Below are positions 1-6,460 of a DNA stretch of 19,792 nucleotides, one piece after another. The DNA comes from Phycisphaerae bacterium. GTDB taxonomy: Bacteria > Planctomycetota > Phycisphaerae > SM23-33. The stretch spans positions 1-19,792 of the forward strand of contig JASLZV010000004.1 of NCBI GenBank assembly GCA_030754715.1. Reading direction: 5' to 3'. Made by a program: the position numbers and the translations under genes. Under the pieces are notes generated by a model. That model was not told where the DNA came from and made no database searches. It saw only the letters and a list, made by a program, of their open reading frames with translations. Numbering within the stretch: the first letter of the stretch is position 1; each line of letters starts with the position of its first letter.

Positions 1-54
1 GGCACGTATGAGTTTGATGTCGATCACAACGGTTCCCAGCCCTTCGGTCAACAC
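1..54 (-). CDS. possible 5' end of a gene running off the left edge
   Basis: On the minus strand a frame is open from position 72 to the window edge, after a TAG stop at 75-73. Candidate starts are GTG at 54-52 and TTG at 51-49, with AGGG about eight bases before the GTG. The 18 visible residues from the GTG (VLTEGLGTVVIDIKLIRA) look like a beta-strand-rich protein start, but no family can be named. It would be divergent from the membrane protein at 242. It may equally be chance. Confidence 0.22.
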   Translation of the reverse strand, partial: MLTEGLGTVVIDIKLIRA

Positions 55-186
55 ACGTTCGGCCCTGGCATGCTACAGCGTACAAAAGCGGGCGCCGGTT
101 GCCAATCCCAAAGGAATAAACCACCAATCGACAATCGCCCGCTGCAATCCGCAACTCAGTGGAAATCTTCTGCGGGCGAAAGAATC

Positions 187-215
187 TTGACAGTCGAGGC
201 GGCGTCAGCGAAATT
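187..215 (+). promoter_or_regulatory. candidate promoter for the membrane-protein pair
   Basis: A perfect TTGACA (187-192) is followed after 17 bases by GAAATT (210-215), a poor -10 match (3 of 6). Transcription would start near 222, about 20 bases before the ATG at 242. The -35 is the only strong part, so this stays tentative. Confidence 0.3.
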
Positions 216-241
216 GCACCGACTGATTGTGAAAGATTTTC

Positions 242-958
242 ATGGTTTCCAATCGCAGTGGACATAAGCCGTTGGCGCTGGTGGCGTTGGTGTTGGCCTG
301 GCTGGTGCCCGGTGCCGGCCACGCCTATGTGGGCCGCCCCGTGCGCGCAATTATTATCTTCGCGACCATTGGCGCGACGTTCTGGGCGGGGGTAGCCATG
401 GGCGGCATAATGACCGTGGACCGCGAGAACCAGCGATGGTGGTTTGCAGCTGAGATGCTTACGGGCCTACACGGTCTGGAGGGCTGGAGGCGGCAGCAGG
501 TGCTGGTTGGCGACCTGGCCAAAGGGCTGCGCGACAACAAAGACATGCACGCGGTAAAGGAACAACTGCAGGATCGTCAGGGCGAACTGGCCGACGAGTT
601 GGAAAACCTGAAGGCTCAGTTGCGCCGACTGAATGGGGACGTCCGCCGAGCCACAGGCGCACGGGAAAAAGCCGCGTTGGAAGAGCGAGTCAGGTCGGCC
701 CGTCGCCAGAAAGCCGATGTCCGCAACGAGATCAAATCCTGTGGCAAGCGACTAAGCGACCTGCGGCGCGAGTTCATTACACATGCACTGTTGGACCAGC
801 GCCTAGCCCTAGTGGCCCCGGTGGAAACGGTAGCCCGGGCCTACGCGGGGGTTGCCGGCCTGTTGAACCTGATGTGCATCTTTGACGCAGTCATGCTGGC
901 GCTGGTCTGGGGCCACCCGCCCGCCAAGCCGGCAGGACAAAAGGACAAGCGTCCATGA
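242..958 (+). CDS. membrane protein with central coiled coil, DUF6677-like
   Basis: A 238-residue protein. Residues about 8-30 form a hydrophobic helix with the motif LAWLVPGAGHAYVGR, followed by a second hydrophobic helix to about residue 57. This N-terminal pattern resembles the TM2/DUF6677-like membrane proteins of planctomycetes; that name is from memory of the family and not checked. Residues about 95-180 are highly charged and heptad-like (many E, K, R, L, Q), predicting a long coiled coil. Residues about 195-222 form a last hydrophobic segment, then a basic PAKPAGQKDKRP-like tail. The stop codon overlaps the start of the next gene (ATGA), so the two are probably translationally coupled and may form one membrane complex. 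Function is unknown. The ATG at 242 has only a weak purine stretch (GAAAG) before it. Confidence 0.75.
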   Translation: MVSNRSGHKPLALVALVLAWLVPGAGHAYVGRPVRAIIIFATIGATFWAGVAMGGIMTVDRENQRWWFAAEMLTGLHGLEGWRRQQVLVGDLAKGLRDNKDMHAVKEQLQDRQGELADELENLKAQLRRLNGDVRRATGAREKAALEERVRSARRQKADVRNEIKSCGKRLSDLRREFITHALLDQRLALVAPVETVARAYAGVAGLLNLMCIFDAVMLALVWGHPPAKPAGQKDKRP

Positions 959-1176
959 TCGCCAAACTGTTTACCCACCCGATCATCCTGTCGTTTTATA
1001 CGATTCTGTGGCTGGTGCTGCCGCTGTGCGCCTCGATGGCGGTGGTCTACAAGACCATCCGCGTAAACAACATCCGCCGTATGCCCATGGAAGCGGGCGT
1101 CCTGCTTATCTACATGGTCGTCGGCCTTGGGACCCTAGGGGCCGCCCTTTGGGCCGTCCAGGCCTACTGGCCGTAA
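955..1176 (+). CDS. small two-helix membrane protein
   Basis: A 73-residue protein starting on the ATGA overlap with the upstream gene. It has two hydrophobic segments, about residues 10-32 and 48-68, separated by a short basic stretch with VYKTIRVNNIRRMP. No enzymatic motif is visible. The overlap and shared membrane location imply it is co-translated with, and works beside, the coiled-coil membrane protein. No family recognised with certainty. A strong hairpin with a short T run follows 50 bases downstream, closing the transcription unit. Confidence 0.7.
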   Translation: MIAKLFTHPIILSFYTILWLVLPLCASMAVVYKTIRVNNIRRMPMEAGVLLIYMVVGLGTLGAALWAVQAYWP

Positions 1177-1226
1177 CATTTCCGCGTAACCTCTTGTTTT
1201 CGCGCACCTTATATCACTCAATCCCC

Positions 1227-1249
1227 CCGGGGGGGTCCCCCCGGATTTT
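1227..1249 (+). terminator. intrinsic terminator after the membrane pair
   Basis: CCGGGGGGGTCCCCCCGG (1227-1244) is a near-perfect inverted repeat, giving a seven-base-pair all-GC stem with a four-base loop, followed by ATTTT. It lies 50 bases after the stop at 1176. Shape and position fit a Rho-independent terminator with a short T run. Confidence 0.6.
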
Positions 1250-1317
1250 CTGCGGAAATCGCACCGCCGGTGCGCCTACAATTAAGTAGTCGCGGGTGTG
1301 TTGCCCGTATCCGCAGA
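1249..1317 (+). promoter_or_regulatory. cloverleaf-like inverted-repeat element, possible leader RNA
   Basis: An outer eight-base stem TCTGCGGA (1249-1256) with TCCGCAGA (1310-1317) encloses three consecutive hairpins: CGCACC/GGTGCG (1260-1274, loop GCC), CTAC/GTAG (1276-1289, loop AATTAA) and GCGGG/CCCGT with one G-U pair (1292-1308, loop of seven). Linkers are 3, 1, 2 and 1 bases, so it folds on paper as a compact four-way junction. It is not a tRNA: there is no TTCGA-type T loop, no D-arm consensus and no CCA. It ends 13 bases before the ribosome binding site of the next gene. Whether it is transcribed is unknown; a TACAAT at 1277-1282 could instead mark a promoter inside it. Confidence 0.35.
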
Positions 1318-1344
1318 TTCGTTCACGCCGGGCAGGAGGCCACA

Positions 1345-2010
1345 ATGCGCTACGAGCGAATACTGTTGGACCTGGAGGTCCAAAGGGACTTTTTCTACCC
1401 CACCGGCCAGTGTTACAGCAAAAATGCCGTCCGGGTGGCCAGGAAGATTCGACGCCTGTTCAAGTGGGCTCGGGAGAATCGCATTCCGGTTATCAGCACG
1501 CTGTTGCGGGTGCCGCGGGGGCGGCGCGGACCCATGGGACCCATGCCGCACTGCATCATGGGAACCGACGGCGAGCGAAAACTCCCCCGGACCGCTCTGC
1601 CCAGTCGTCTCAATTTCGGTCTCCGCGGCATCACCGACCTGCCGGAAGATATTCTCAGCCGCTACCAGCAGGTCATCTTCGAGAAACGCCTCACAGACAT
1701 AATGGTTCACCCTCGGATCGAGCGTCTGGTGACCGAACTGGAGCCCGCCATGTTCGTGATCTGCGGGACCGGTGTGACGCAAGGCGTCGTGCAGGCCGCC
1801 CTCGGTCTGCGCAGCCGCGGGTTCGGCGTGGTCCTGGCCAGTGACGCCGTCATCGCCCTAGGCGATGGCGATGTAGAGATGGCAATCTTGCGCATGAAGG
1901 CCAAGGGTGTGATCCTCCGGCCCACGCGCAGGATCATCCAGCTGGTGCGCCGGCCGACAAGGCGGCAGATGTTTCGGCGTGTCGCTGTCCTGGGCGGCCA
2001 GCATGCATAA
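1345..2010 (+). CDS. isochorismatase-fold (cysteine hydrolase-like) protein with altered catalytic residues
   Basis: A 221-residue protein. The ATG at 1345 is preceded by GGCAGGAGG (1331-1339) at five bases, which decides against the longer GTG frame from 1270. The fold is recognised from LEVQRDFF near the N-terminus, the EKRLTD segment around residue 114, and VICGTGVTQGVV around 138-149 followed by RGFGVVLASDAV. In active isochorismatase-like hydrolases (nicotinamidase, isochorismatase) the triad is Asp, Lys, Cys. Here the Asp position of D-x-Q-x-D-F is Glu11, Lys114 is kept, and the Cys position is Gly147. It is therefore likely not a normal cysteine hydrolase. The C-terminus (about residues 183-214) is strongly basic. 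It may bind a ligand or nucleic acid rather than hydrolyse; this is inference. It stands alone between the cloverleaf-like element and prmC. Confidence 0.75.
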   Translation: MRYERILLDLEVQRDFFYPTGQCYSKNAVRVARKIRRLFKWARENRIPVISTLLRVPRGRRGPMGPMPHCIMGTDGERKLPRTALPSRLNFGLRGITDLPEDILSRYQQVIFEKRLTDIMVHPRIERLVTELEPAMFVICGTGVTQGVVQAALGLRSRGFGVVLASDAVIALGDGDVEMAILRMKAKGVILRPTRRIIQLVRRPTRRQMFRRVAVLGGQHA

Positions 2011-2015
2011 GGCCC

Positions 2016-2037
2016 GCACCGCGAGCAAGACCGGTGC
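2016..2037 (+). terminator. weak hairpin after the isochorismatase-fold gene
   Basis: GCACCG (2016-2021) pairs with CGGTGC (2032-2037) across a ten-base loop, just after the stop at 2010. No T run follows, so it is at best a pause site or a Rho-assisted end. Confidence 0.2.
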
Positions 2038-2096
2038 AAATCGCCCCCCATGCCGCGGTACTTGCCAACCGGCGTGGATTCTGATACCCCCATTGT

Positions 2097-2981
2097 ATGG
2101 CTGACGAACCCACTGCGCCCTGGACGATATTGAAACTCCTGGATTGGACCAAGAGATACCTCGCCAAGGCACAAATCGACGAGCCCAGACTCTCTGCGGA
2201 GGTGCTGCTGGCCCACGCGCTGGGCTGTGAGCGAATCGGACTGTACACGCGGTTCGACCAGCAGCCCCCACCCAGTGTGCTGGAAGCGTATCGCAAGATG
2301 GTCAAGCAGGCAGCCGACCACGAGCCGGTGGCCTACCTGGTCGGCTGGCGGGAATTTTACTCACTTCGATTCAAGGTGACCCGCGATGTGCTCGTGCCGC
2401 GGCCGGAAACCGAGCAACTGGTCCGGCAGGCTGTATTGCACCTCAAGTCACTTGGCCGGTCCGGCTTGATGTGGGACATCTGCACCGGCAGCGGGTGCGT
2501 GGCGGTCGCCACGGCCAGCCAGGTGCCCGACCTGATGGTGCTGGCCACCGACATCTCACCGGCAGCGGTTGCGATGGCAGATGAAAACGCCCGGGTCCTG
2601 GGCGTGGGCAGCCGCGTGCGCTGCCGGGTGACCGATCTGGCCTCGCTGGGCGAGGACTGCGCAGACCTGAAGGATTTCGACGTTATCACCGCCAACCCGC
2701 CTTACGTAGCCCAGGGCGACTGGGTGTCCGCCTCGGTGGCCCACGAGCCACCCATCGCCCTGCAGGCCGGCAAGGACGGGCTGGACTGCATCCGCCGGCT
2801 GGTACCACAGGTGGGCATCCACCTGCGGAGCGGCGGGCGGCTGGCGGTGGAGTTCGGCCGGGGCCAGACCGAAGCCATATGTGACCTGCTGGCAGCCACC
2901 GGGCAGTTCGACCCGCCGCACATCCTGCCGGATCATCAAGACATCGAACGAACCGCAGTGGCGACCAGAAGGTGCGGATAG
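2097..2981 (+). CDS. prmC: peptide chain release factor N5-glutamine methyltransferase
   Basis: A 294-residue protein that methylates the Gln of the GGQ motif of release factors RF1 and RF2 with S-adenosylmethionine, in the cytoplasm. An N-terminal helical domain (about 10-75) leads into the family signature EPVAYLVGWREFYSLRF and VPRPETEQLV (about 76-109). The Rossmann methyltransferase domain has DICTGSGC (127-134) for SAM binding and the catalytic NPPY (200-203) in TANPPYVA. The length is normal for the family. No clear Shine-Dalgarno precedes the ATG at 2097. In many bacteria prmC follows prfA; here prfA is not adjacent. hflX follows about 90 bases later on the same strand, so read-through is possible, although hflX also has its own promoter box. 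Confidence 0.93.
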   Translation: MADEPTAPWTILKLLDWTKRYLAKAQIDEPRLSAEVLLAHALGCERIGLYTRFDQQPPPSVLEAYRKMVKQAADHEPVAYLVGWREFYSLRFKVTRDVLVPRPETEQLVRQAVLHLKSLGRSGLMWDICTGSGCVAVATASQVPDLMVLATDISPAAVAMADENARVLGVGSRVRCRVTDLASLGEDCADLKDFDVITANPPYVAQGDWVSASVAHEPPIALQAGKDGLDCIRRLVPQVGIHLRSGGRLAVEFGRGQTEAICDLLAATGQFDPPHILPDHQDIERTAVATRRCG

Positions 2982-3014
2982 GCGATTTCAGGCCGGCTGC
3001 GCGGCTGAATAGGC

Positions 3015-3043
3015 CTGTTCGCCGACGGCTTTTCGCGTATAAT
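3015..3043 (+). promoter_or_regulatory. candidate hflX promoter
   Basis: A perfect TATAAT (3038-3043) lies between prmC and hflX. The -35 at 17 bases, CTGTTC (3015-3020), matches poorly. Transcription would start near 3050. Because the box overlaps the ATG at 3042, it argues that translation of hflX starts at the downstream ATG (3072). Confidence 0.45.
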
Positions 3044-3071
3044 GGTGTGTTCGGGGGGCATAGCAGGATCG

Positions 3072-4382
3072 ATGGAAGACCTAAAGCGCAACGACTTATC
3101 CGTACAGGCCGAACGCGCACTTCTTGTGGCGGTGCTCATGCCGGATTCCACCGCCGACCCTACGGACCCCGTCGGTGAGTTGCGGGCCCTGGTGCAAACT
3201 GCCGGCGGGCAGGTGGTTGATGAGATGCTCGTCAAGCGTCGCAAAGTAAACCCTGGGTACTACGTCGGGTCGGGCAAAGCGCGCCAGATCGCCAATCGCG
3301 CCGAGCAGAACAGCGTGGAGGTGATCGTCTTCGACAACGACCTGACGCCCGCTCAGGTCCGTGATCTTGAAGAAGTTGTCGGGCGAAAGGTCATTGACCG
3401 CAGCGAGTTGATCTTGGACATCTTCGCCGCCCATGCGCGCACCAACGAGTCGCGCCTACAGGTGGAACTGGCGCAGTTGGAATACACCTATCCGCGCCTG
3501 CGCCACATGTGGTCACACCTGGAACGAATTGCCGGCGGTACGGACATCGCCGTCGGCGGCATCGGTACGCGTGGGCCCGGCGAAAAGCAGATCGAAATCG
3601 ACCGGCGGTTGGTTCAAAAGCGCGTTTCTTATCTCAAACGCCAGATCGCTCAGATCGACCGGCGCAAAATCCGCCAAGTGCGCCGCCGTAACCAGGCCTT
3701 CTGCGTGTGCCTTGTGGGCTACACCAACGCCGGCAAGAGCATGCTGATGCGCCTGCTCACCGGCGCGGACGTTCATATAGCCGACCAACTGTTCGCCACG
3801 CTGGATACCAAGACACGGCGGTGGAACCTGAACAACGGGCAGACGGCGCTGCTGTCGGACACGGTGGGGTTCGTGCGAGACCTGCCCCACCACCTCATCG
3901 CCAGTTTTCGCGCCACGCTGGAAGAAGCAATCCACGCCGACCTGCTGATACACGTAGCCGACGCCAGCCACGACCACGTCGCCCGGCAGGTTGAGGCGGT
4001 AAACGGGGTCCTGGACGAACTGGGCTGCCGCACCGACCGCCGGTTGCTGGTGCTCAACAAGACCGATCGAATCAACGACCCGACGGTCCTGACGGTGCTG
4101 CGGAAAAAGTACCCCCAGGCGTTGGAACTGTCAGCCGTTACGGGCAGCGGCGCCAAAGAACTGATAGCACAGGTCGCCGACCACCACGGCGGATCGGCCG
4201 TACGGGTGTCGCTCCAGGCCGACTGCCGAAACGGCCGACTCATGCAGTACATCGCCCAATACGCCCAAGTGGAGGAGCAAACGTACAAAGGCACCACGGC
4301 CCGTATCACCGCCAGGATGCCCGCCAGGCAAGTCGAAATGCTCCGCGCCTTCGGCGACGATGTCGCGATAGTGCATCGGTGA
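3072..4382 (+). CDS. hflX: ribosome-associated GTPase HflX
   Basis: A 436-residue GTPase. HflX binds the 50S subunit and splits stalled or stressed ribosomes. The N-terminal HflX domain carries NPGYYVGSGKA (60-70) and the HARTNESRLQVELAQL segment (121-136), then GIGTRGPGEKQIEIDRR. The G domain has P-loop GYTNAGKS (216-223), DTVGFVRDLP (263-272) and NKTD (329-332). The residue after the P-loop Ser is Met where Thr is usual; the core motif is intact. A C-terminal domain of about 50 residues ends the protein. The frame also has an ATG at 3042, but a TATAAT box overlaps it, so 3072 (AGGA three bases upstream, a poor spacing) is preferred; conserved sequence only begins at ERALLVAV. The stop overlaps a GTG at 4379 in the frame of the next gene. 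Confidence 0.93.
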   Translation: MEDLKRNDLSVQAERALLVAVLMPDSTADPTDPVGELRALVQTAGGQVVDEMLVKRRKVNPGYYVGSGKARQIANRAEQNSVEVIVFDNDLTPAQVRDLEEVVGRKVIDRSELILDIFAAHARTNESRLQVELAQLEYTYPRLRHMWSHLERIAGGTDIAVGGIGTRGPGEKQIEIDRRLVQKRVSYLKRQIAQIDRRKIRQVRRRNQAFCVCLVGYTNAGKSMLMRLLTGADVHIADQLFATLDTKTRRWNLNNGQTALLSDTVGFVRDLPHHLIASFRATLEEAIHADLLIHVADASHDHVARQVEAVNGVLDELGCRTDRRLLVLNKTDRINDPTVLTVLRKKYPQALELSAVTGSGAKELIAQVADHHGGSAVRVSLQADCRNGRLMQYIAQYAQVEEQTYKGTTARITARMPARQVEMLRAFGDDVAIVHR

Positions 4383-4426
4383 ACGGCAATCAACAGACCA
4401 TCAGTGCGGGTTTGGAGCCGGCAGAA

Positions 4427-5403
4427 ATGAAACCACCTATTCGCTTGTTCGCAACCTTGGCCGGCGTACTGCTGTCAGCCGTCCTATGCACATCGACCGC
4501 CGCAGAGACAAAGCCCGCCACCAGGCCGAACGCCGAGACCATACAAAGCACCAAGGGCAAAGACACCACAAAGGCCAAGGACAGATTCGGCCGCAAATTC
4601 CTGCCCGTCACCAAGAAGGAAATCGATGCCAACCGAAAACTCGCTCAGACCTGGGGCGACAAAACAAGAGACACCATCGTCAAGAGCATGCACTTGGTCG
4701 AGACCGACCACTTCCTTATCTACAGCGCCTGGAACCGCAGTAATGACGCAGCCCTCAAGCAGATCTGCGAGCGGATGTACTCAGCCCTTTGCAACCAGTT
4801 CGCCATCCCGCGCGGGCAGAACATCTGGGCGGGCAAGTGCCCCATCTACGTGTTCTGGGAAAAGAGGCACTTTCAAACGTTCTGCATGGAAGTGGACCGG
4901 GTCGCCAAGCGCAGTCCCAGGCTATTGAATGCGGCCGGTTACAACTCACACCGAGGCAGACCTACCTTGTGCTCAACAAGGTCCGCATCAAGAAATGGTT
5001 TTATGAACTGCTGGTCCACGAGGCAACCCACGCCTTCCTGGCAAGACATCTCACCAACGTCCACGTGGTGCCATGGGTCAACGAGGGCCTGGCGGACTAC
5101 ATGGCCGCGGAACTCGTGCCCGGATGTTGGGCCAAGAGGAAATACGTTGAAGCCACCAGGGAGGCCGTCAGGACGAAAAGGGGCGTTGCCCACGTATTCA
5201 ACGGCGTGGGAACAAGCGCGTTTGACTACGGCATCGCCCAGAGTTTCGTGCGATACCTCATTCATCGCAACCGCAAGACCTTTATCAGGTTTGTGACGCT
5301 GCTCAAGGAGGGCAAGACCGACGAGCAGGCGCTGCAGGAGGCCTACGGCCTGACACGCAGGGCGTTTGTGAAATCCTGGCGGAAGACGGTGAGCCGCAAG
5401 TGA
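4427..5403 (+). pseudogene. secreted HExxH metallopeptidase-like protein, interrupted by a one-base frameshift
   Basis: The N-terminal half reads in one frame from ATG 4427 (GGAG nine bases upstream), with a signal peptide MKPPIRLFATLAGVLLSAVL and a lysine/threonine-rich stretch, then a peptidase_MA-like core (HFLIYSAWN, PIYVFWEKRHF). Between about 4940 and 4965 the homologous reading moves to the -1 frame, where QTYLVLNK, the zinc motif HEATH (from 5017), VNEGLADYM and the C-terminus to TGA 5403 follow. The first frame would otherwise run to 5296 as low-quality sequence. One missing base would restore a protein of about 325 residues with HExxH plus the NEGLA Glu, the zinc ligands of gluzincins. 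No slippery heptamer is visible at the junction, so a real deletion or a sequence error is likelier than programmed frameshifting. It resembles the intact protein at 18369-19577. A GTG at 4379 overlapping the hflX stop is a less likely start. Confidence 0.7.
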
Positions 5404-5405
5404 CT

Positions 5406-5434
5406 TAAAGTCCTTTTCAAATCGGATTCGATAA
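5406..5434 (+). promoter_or_regulatory. possible sigma-28-like promoter before the FliM-like gene
   Basis: TAAAGTCC (5406-5413) and TTCGATAA (5427-5434) resemble the flagellar sigma-28 elements TAAAGTTT and GCCGATAA, but the spacer is 13 instead of the usual 11 bases. The stretch is also notably AT-rich for this genome. The match gains interest only because the next gene encodes a FliM-like protein. Confidence 0.25.
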
Positions 5435-5460
5435 CAATAATGACCACAGGGAGACAGCCA

Positions 5461-6348
5461 ATGACGGACCAGGTTGAATCCCGTGATACCGAGGGCTTGC
5501 CCGCCGCGGAACGTCGGCCGGGCGGCGGTGACGCGCGCACGGAGGGAAACATCCACTCCACCGCCCCGACGGCGCACCCCGTTGAAGCGATCAAGTTGCT
5601 TGGGAGCAATTTCGCCGAGAGGTTTTCCGCCGCCGCAACCAAAATGCTTGCCGTAGATGTGGAAGTGCGATTCGCCTCTCTGGCCCGCCTGCCGCGGAAC
5701 GAATTCCATGGTTGCCTGGCGTCTCTGGCCTGCTGGTACGCCTACGGCCATAAAGACAACGAGGCGGTTCTGGTCTATCTGGGCCTGGACGACTCGGCCG
5801 CCGGGGGCATGCTCAACACGATGTTGGGCGGTTCAGTCCGGCGGGACGGACGCCACCGGAAGATGACCGCCATTGACCGGCGCCTGCTGGGGCGGGTGAT
5901 GGATATCGCCGCCGAGGCACTGGCCGGGTCGTGGACGGTGCTGGGCTCGCTGGGGCGGCAGGGCGCCCCGGCCGAAACAACCACATGCGATATGATCTCC
6001 GCCATGTGCTTCAACTTGGGTCCCGGCCCGCTGGCTGGCACGATGCGTCTGTTCATTCCCACTACCGTGCCCGCCGAGGCACCGGCTGACACCAAGGCGC
6101 CACGCGGAAAGGCAGGACCGATTGAACTATCGGCCACTGCGGGCGAAGGCGAGATTCCACCCGAGCAACTGGCCGAACTGGCCGCCGGCGACATCATCGC
6201 CACCGACACCGCGGTCGACGGGGAGATCATCGTCCGCCTAGCGGGCATTCCCAAGTTTGCCGGACAACTGTCCACCTGCAACGGCAAGCGGGCCATCTCA
6301 TTGACACGCAAACTGACCGGGCCGGACGACACCCCCTCCGAGAAGTGA
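5461..6348 (+). CDS. FliM-like flagellar motor switch protein with FliM middle domain and SpoA (FliM/N C-terminal) domain
   Basis: A 295-residue protein. AGGGAG (5448-5453) sits seven bases before the ATG at 5461, which decides against the ATG at 5440. Residues about 42-200 match the FliM middle domain: SNFAERFSAAATKML, then LVYLGLDDSAAGGMLNTMLG, then MTAIDRRLLGRVMDIA. Residues about 219-285 match the C-terminal SpoA domain shared by FliM and FliN: ELSATAGEGEIPPEQLAEL, AAGDIIATD, IPKFAGQLSTCNGKRAI. FliM sits in the flagellar C-ring, contacts FliG and, through an N-terminal EIDALL-like peptide, binds phospho-CheY. That peptide is absent; the first 40 residues are Pro/Gly/Ala-rich and look disordered. 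The protein is shorter than typical FliM (about 330). No other flagellar gene is visible nearby, so whether it is the true FliM or a derived paralogue is open. Confidence 0.75.
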   Translation: MTDQVESRDTEGLPAAERRPGGGDARTEGNIHSTAPTAHPVEAIKLLGSNFAERFSAAATKMLAVDVEVRFASLARLPRNEFHGCLASLACWYAYGHKDNEAVLVYLGLDDSAAGGMLNTMLGGSVRRDGRHRKMTAIDRRLLGRVMDIAAEALAGSWTVLGSLGRQGAPAETTTCDMISAMCFNLGPGPLAGTMRLFIPTTVPAEAPADTKAPRGKAGPIELSATAGEGEIPPEQLAELAAGDIIATDTAVDGEIIVRLAGIPKFAGQLSTCNGKRAISLTRKLTGPDDTPSEK

Positions 6349-6355
6349 CCGCCCT

Positions 6356-6381
6356 GCTTGTGGCCTGTAAGGCGGGCAAGC
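6356..6381 (+). terminator. hairpin after the FliM-like gene
   Basis: GCTTG (6356-6360) pairs with CAAGC (6377-6381), with an inner GCCT/AGGC stem around loop GTA. It follows the stop at 6348 by a few bases. There is no T run, so termination is uncertain. Confidence 0.25.
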
Positions 6382-6400
6382 CATAGTCTCCCCCCGCCAC

Positions 6401-6430
6401 GTCAAAGATTGGCCCGGCGAAGCAGGCCGG
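6401..6430 (-). terminator. possible terminator of cstA
   Basis: On the minus strand CCGGC-CTGCTTC-GCCGG (6430-6414) forms a five-base stem with a seven-base loop, followed by GCCAATCTTTG. It lies about 30 bases beyond the cstA stop. The T run is weak. Confidence 0.25.
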
Positions 6431-6460
6431 CTGTGGCGGAGGCCTTCAACAAGGGGCACG

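Noticed and set aside
1249..1317. tRNA gene suggested by the cloverleaf shape
   Set aside because: No TTCGANNC T loop, no D-arm consensus, the anticodon-like loop has six bases on a four-pair stem, and no CCA or usual spacing on either strand.
1270..1344. Longer start (GTG 1270) for the isochorismatase-fold gene
   Set aside because: It would translate through the inverted-repeat element, and a strong AGGAGG site sits directly before the ATG at 1345.
4935..4970. Programmed -1 ribosomal frameshifting in the HExxH gene
   Set aside because: No X-XXY-YYZ slippery heptamer and no evident downstream pseudoknot at the junction.
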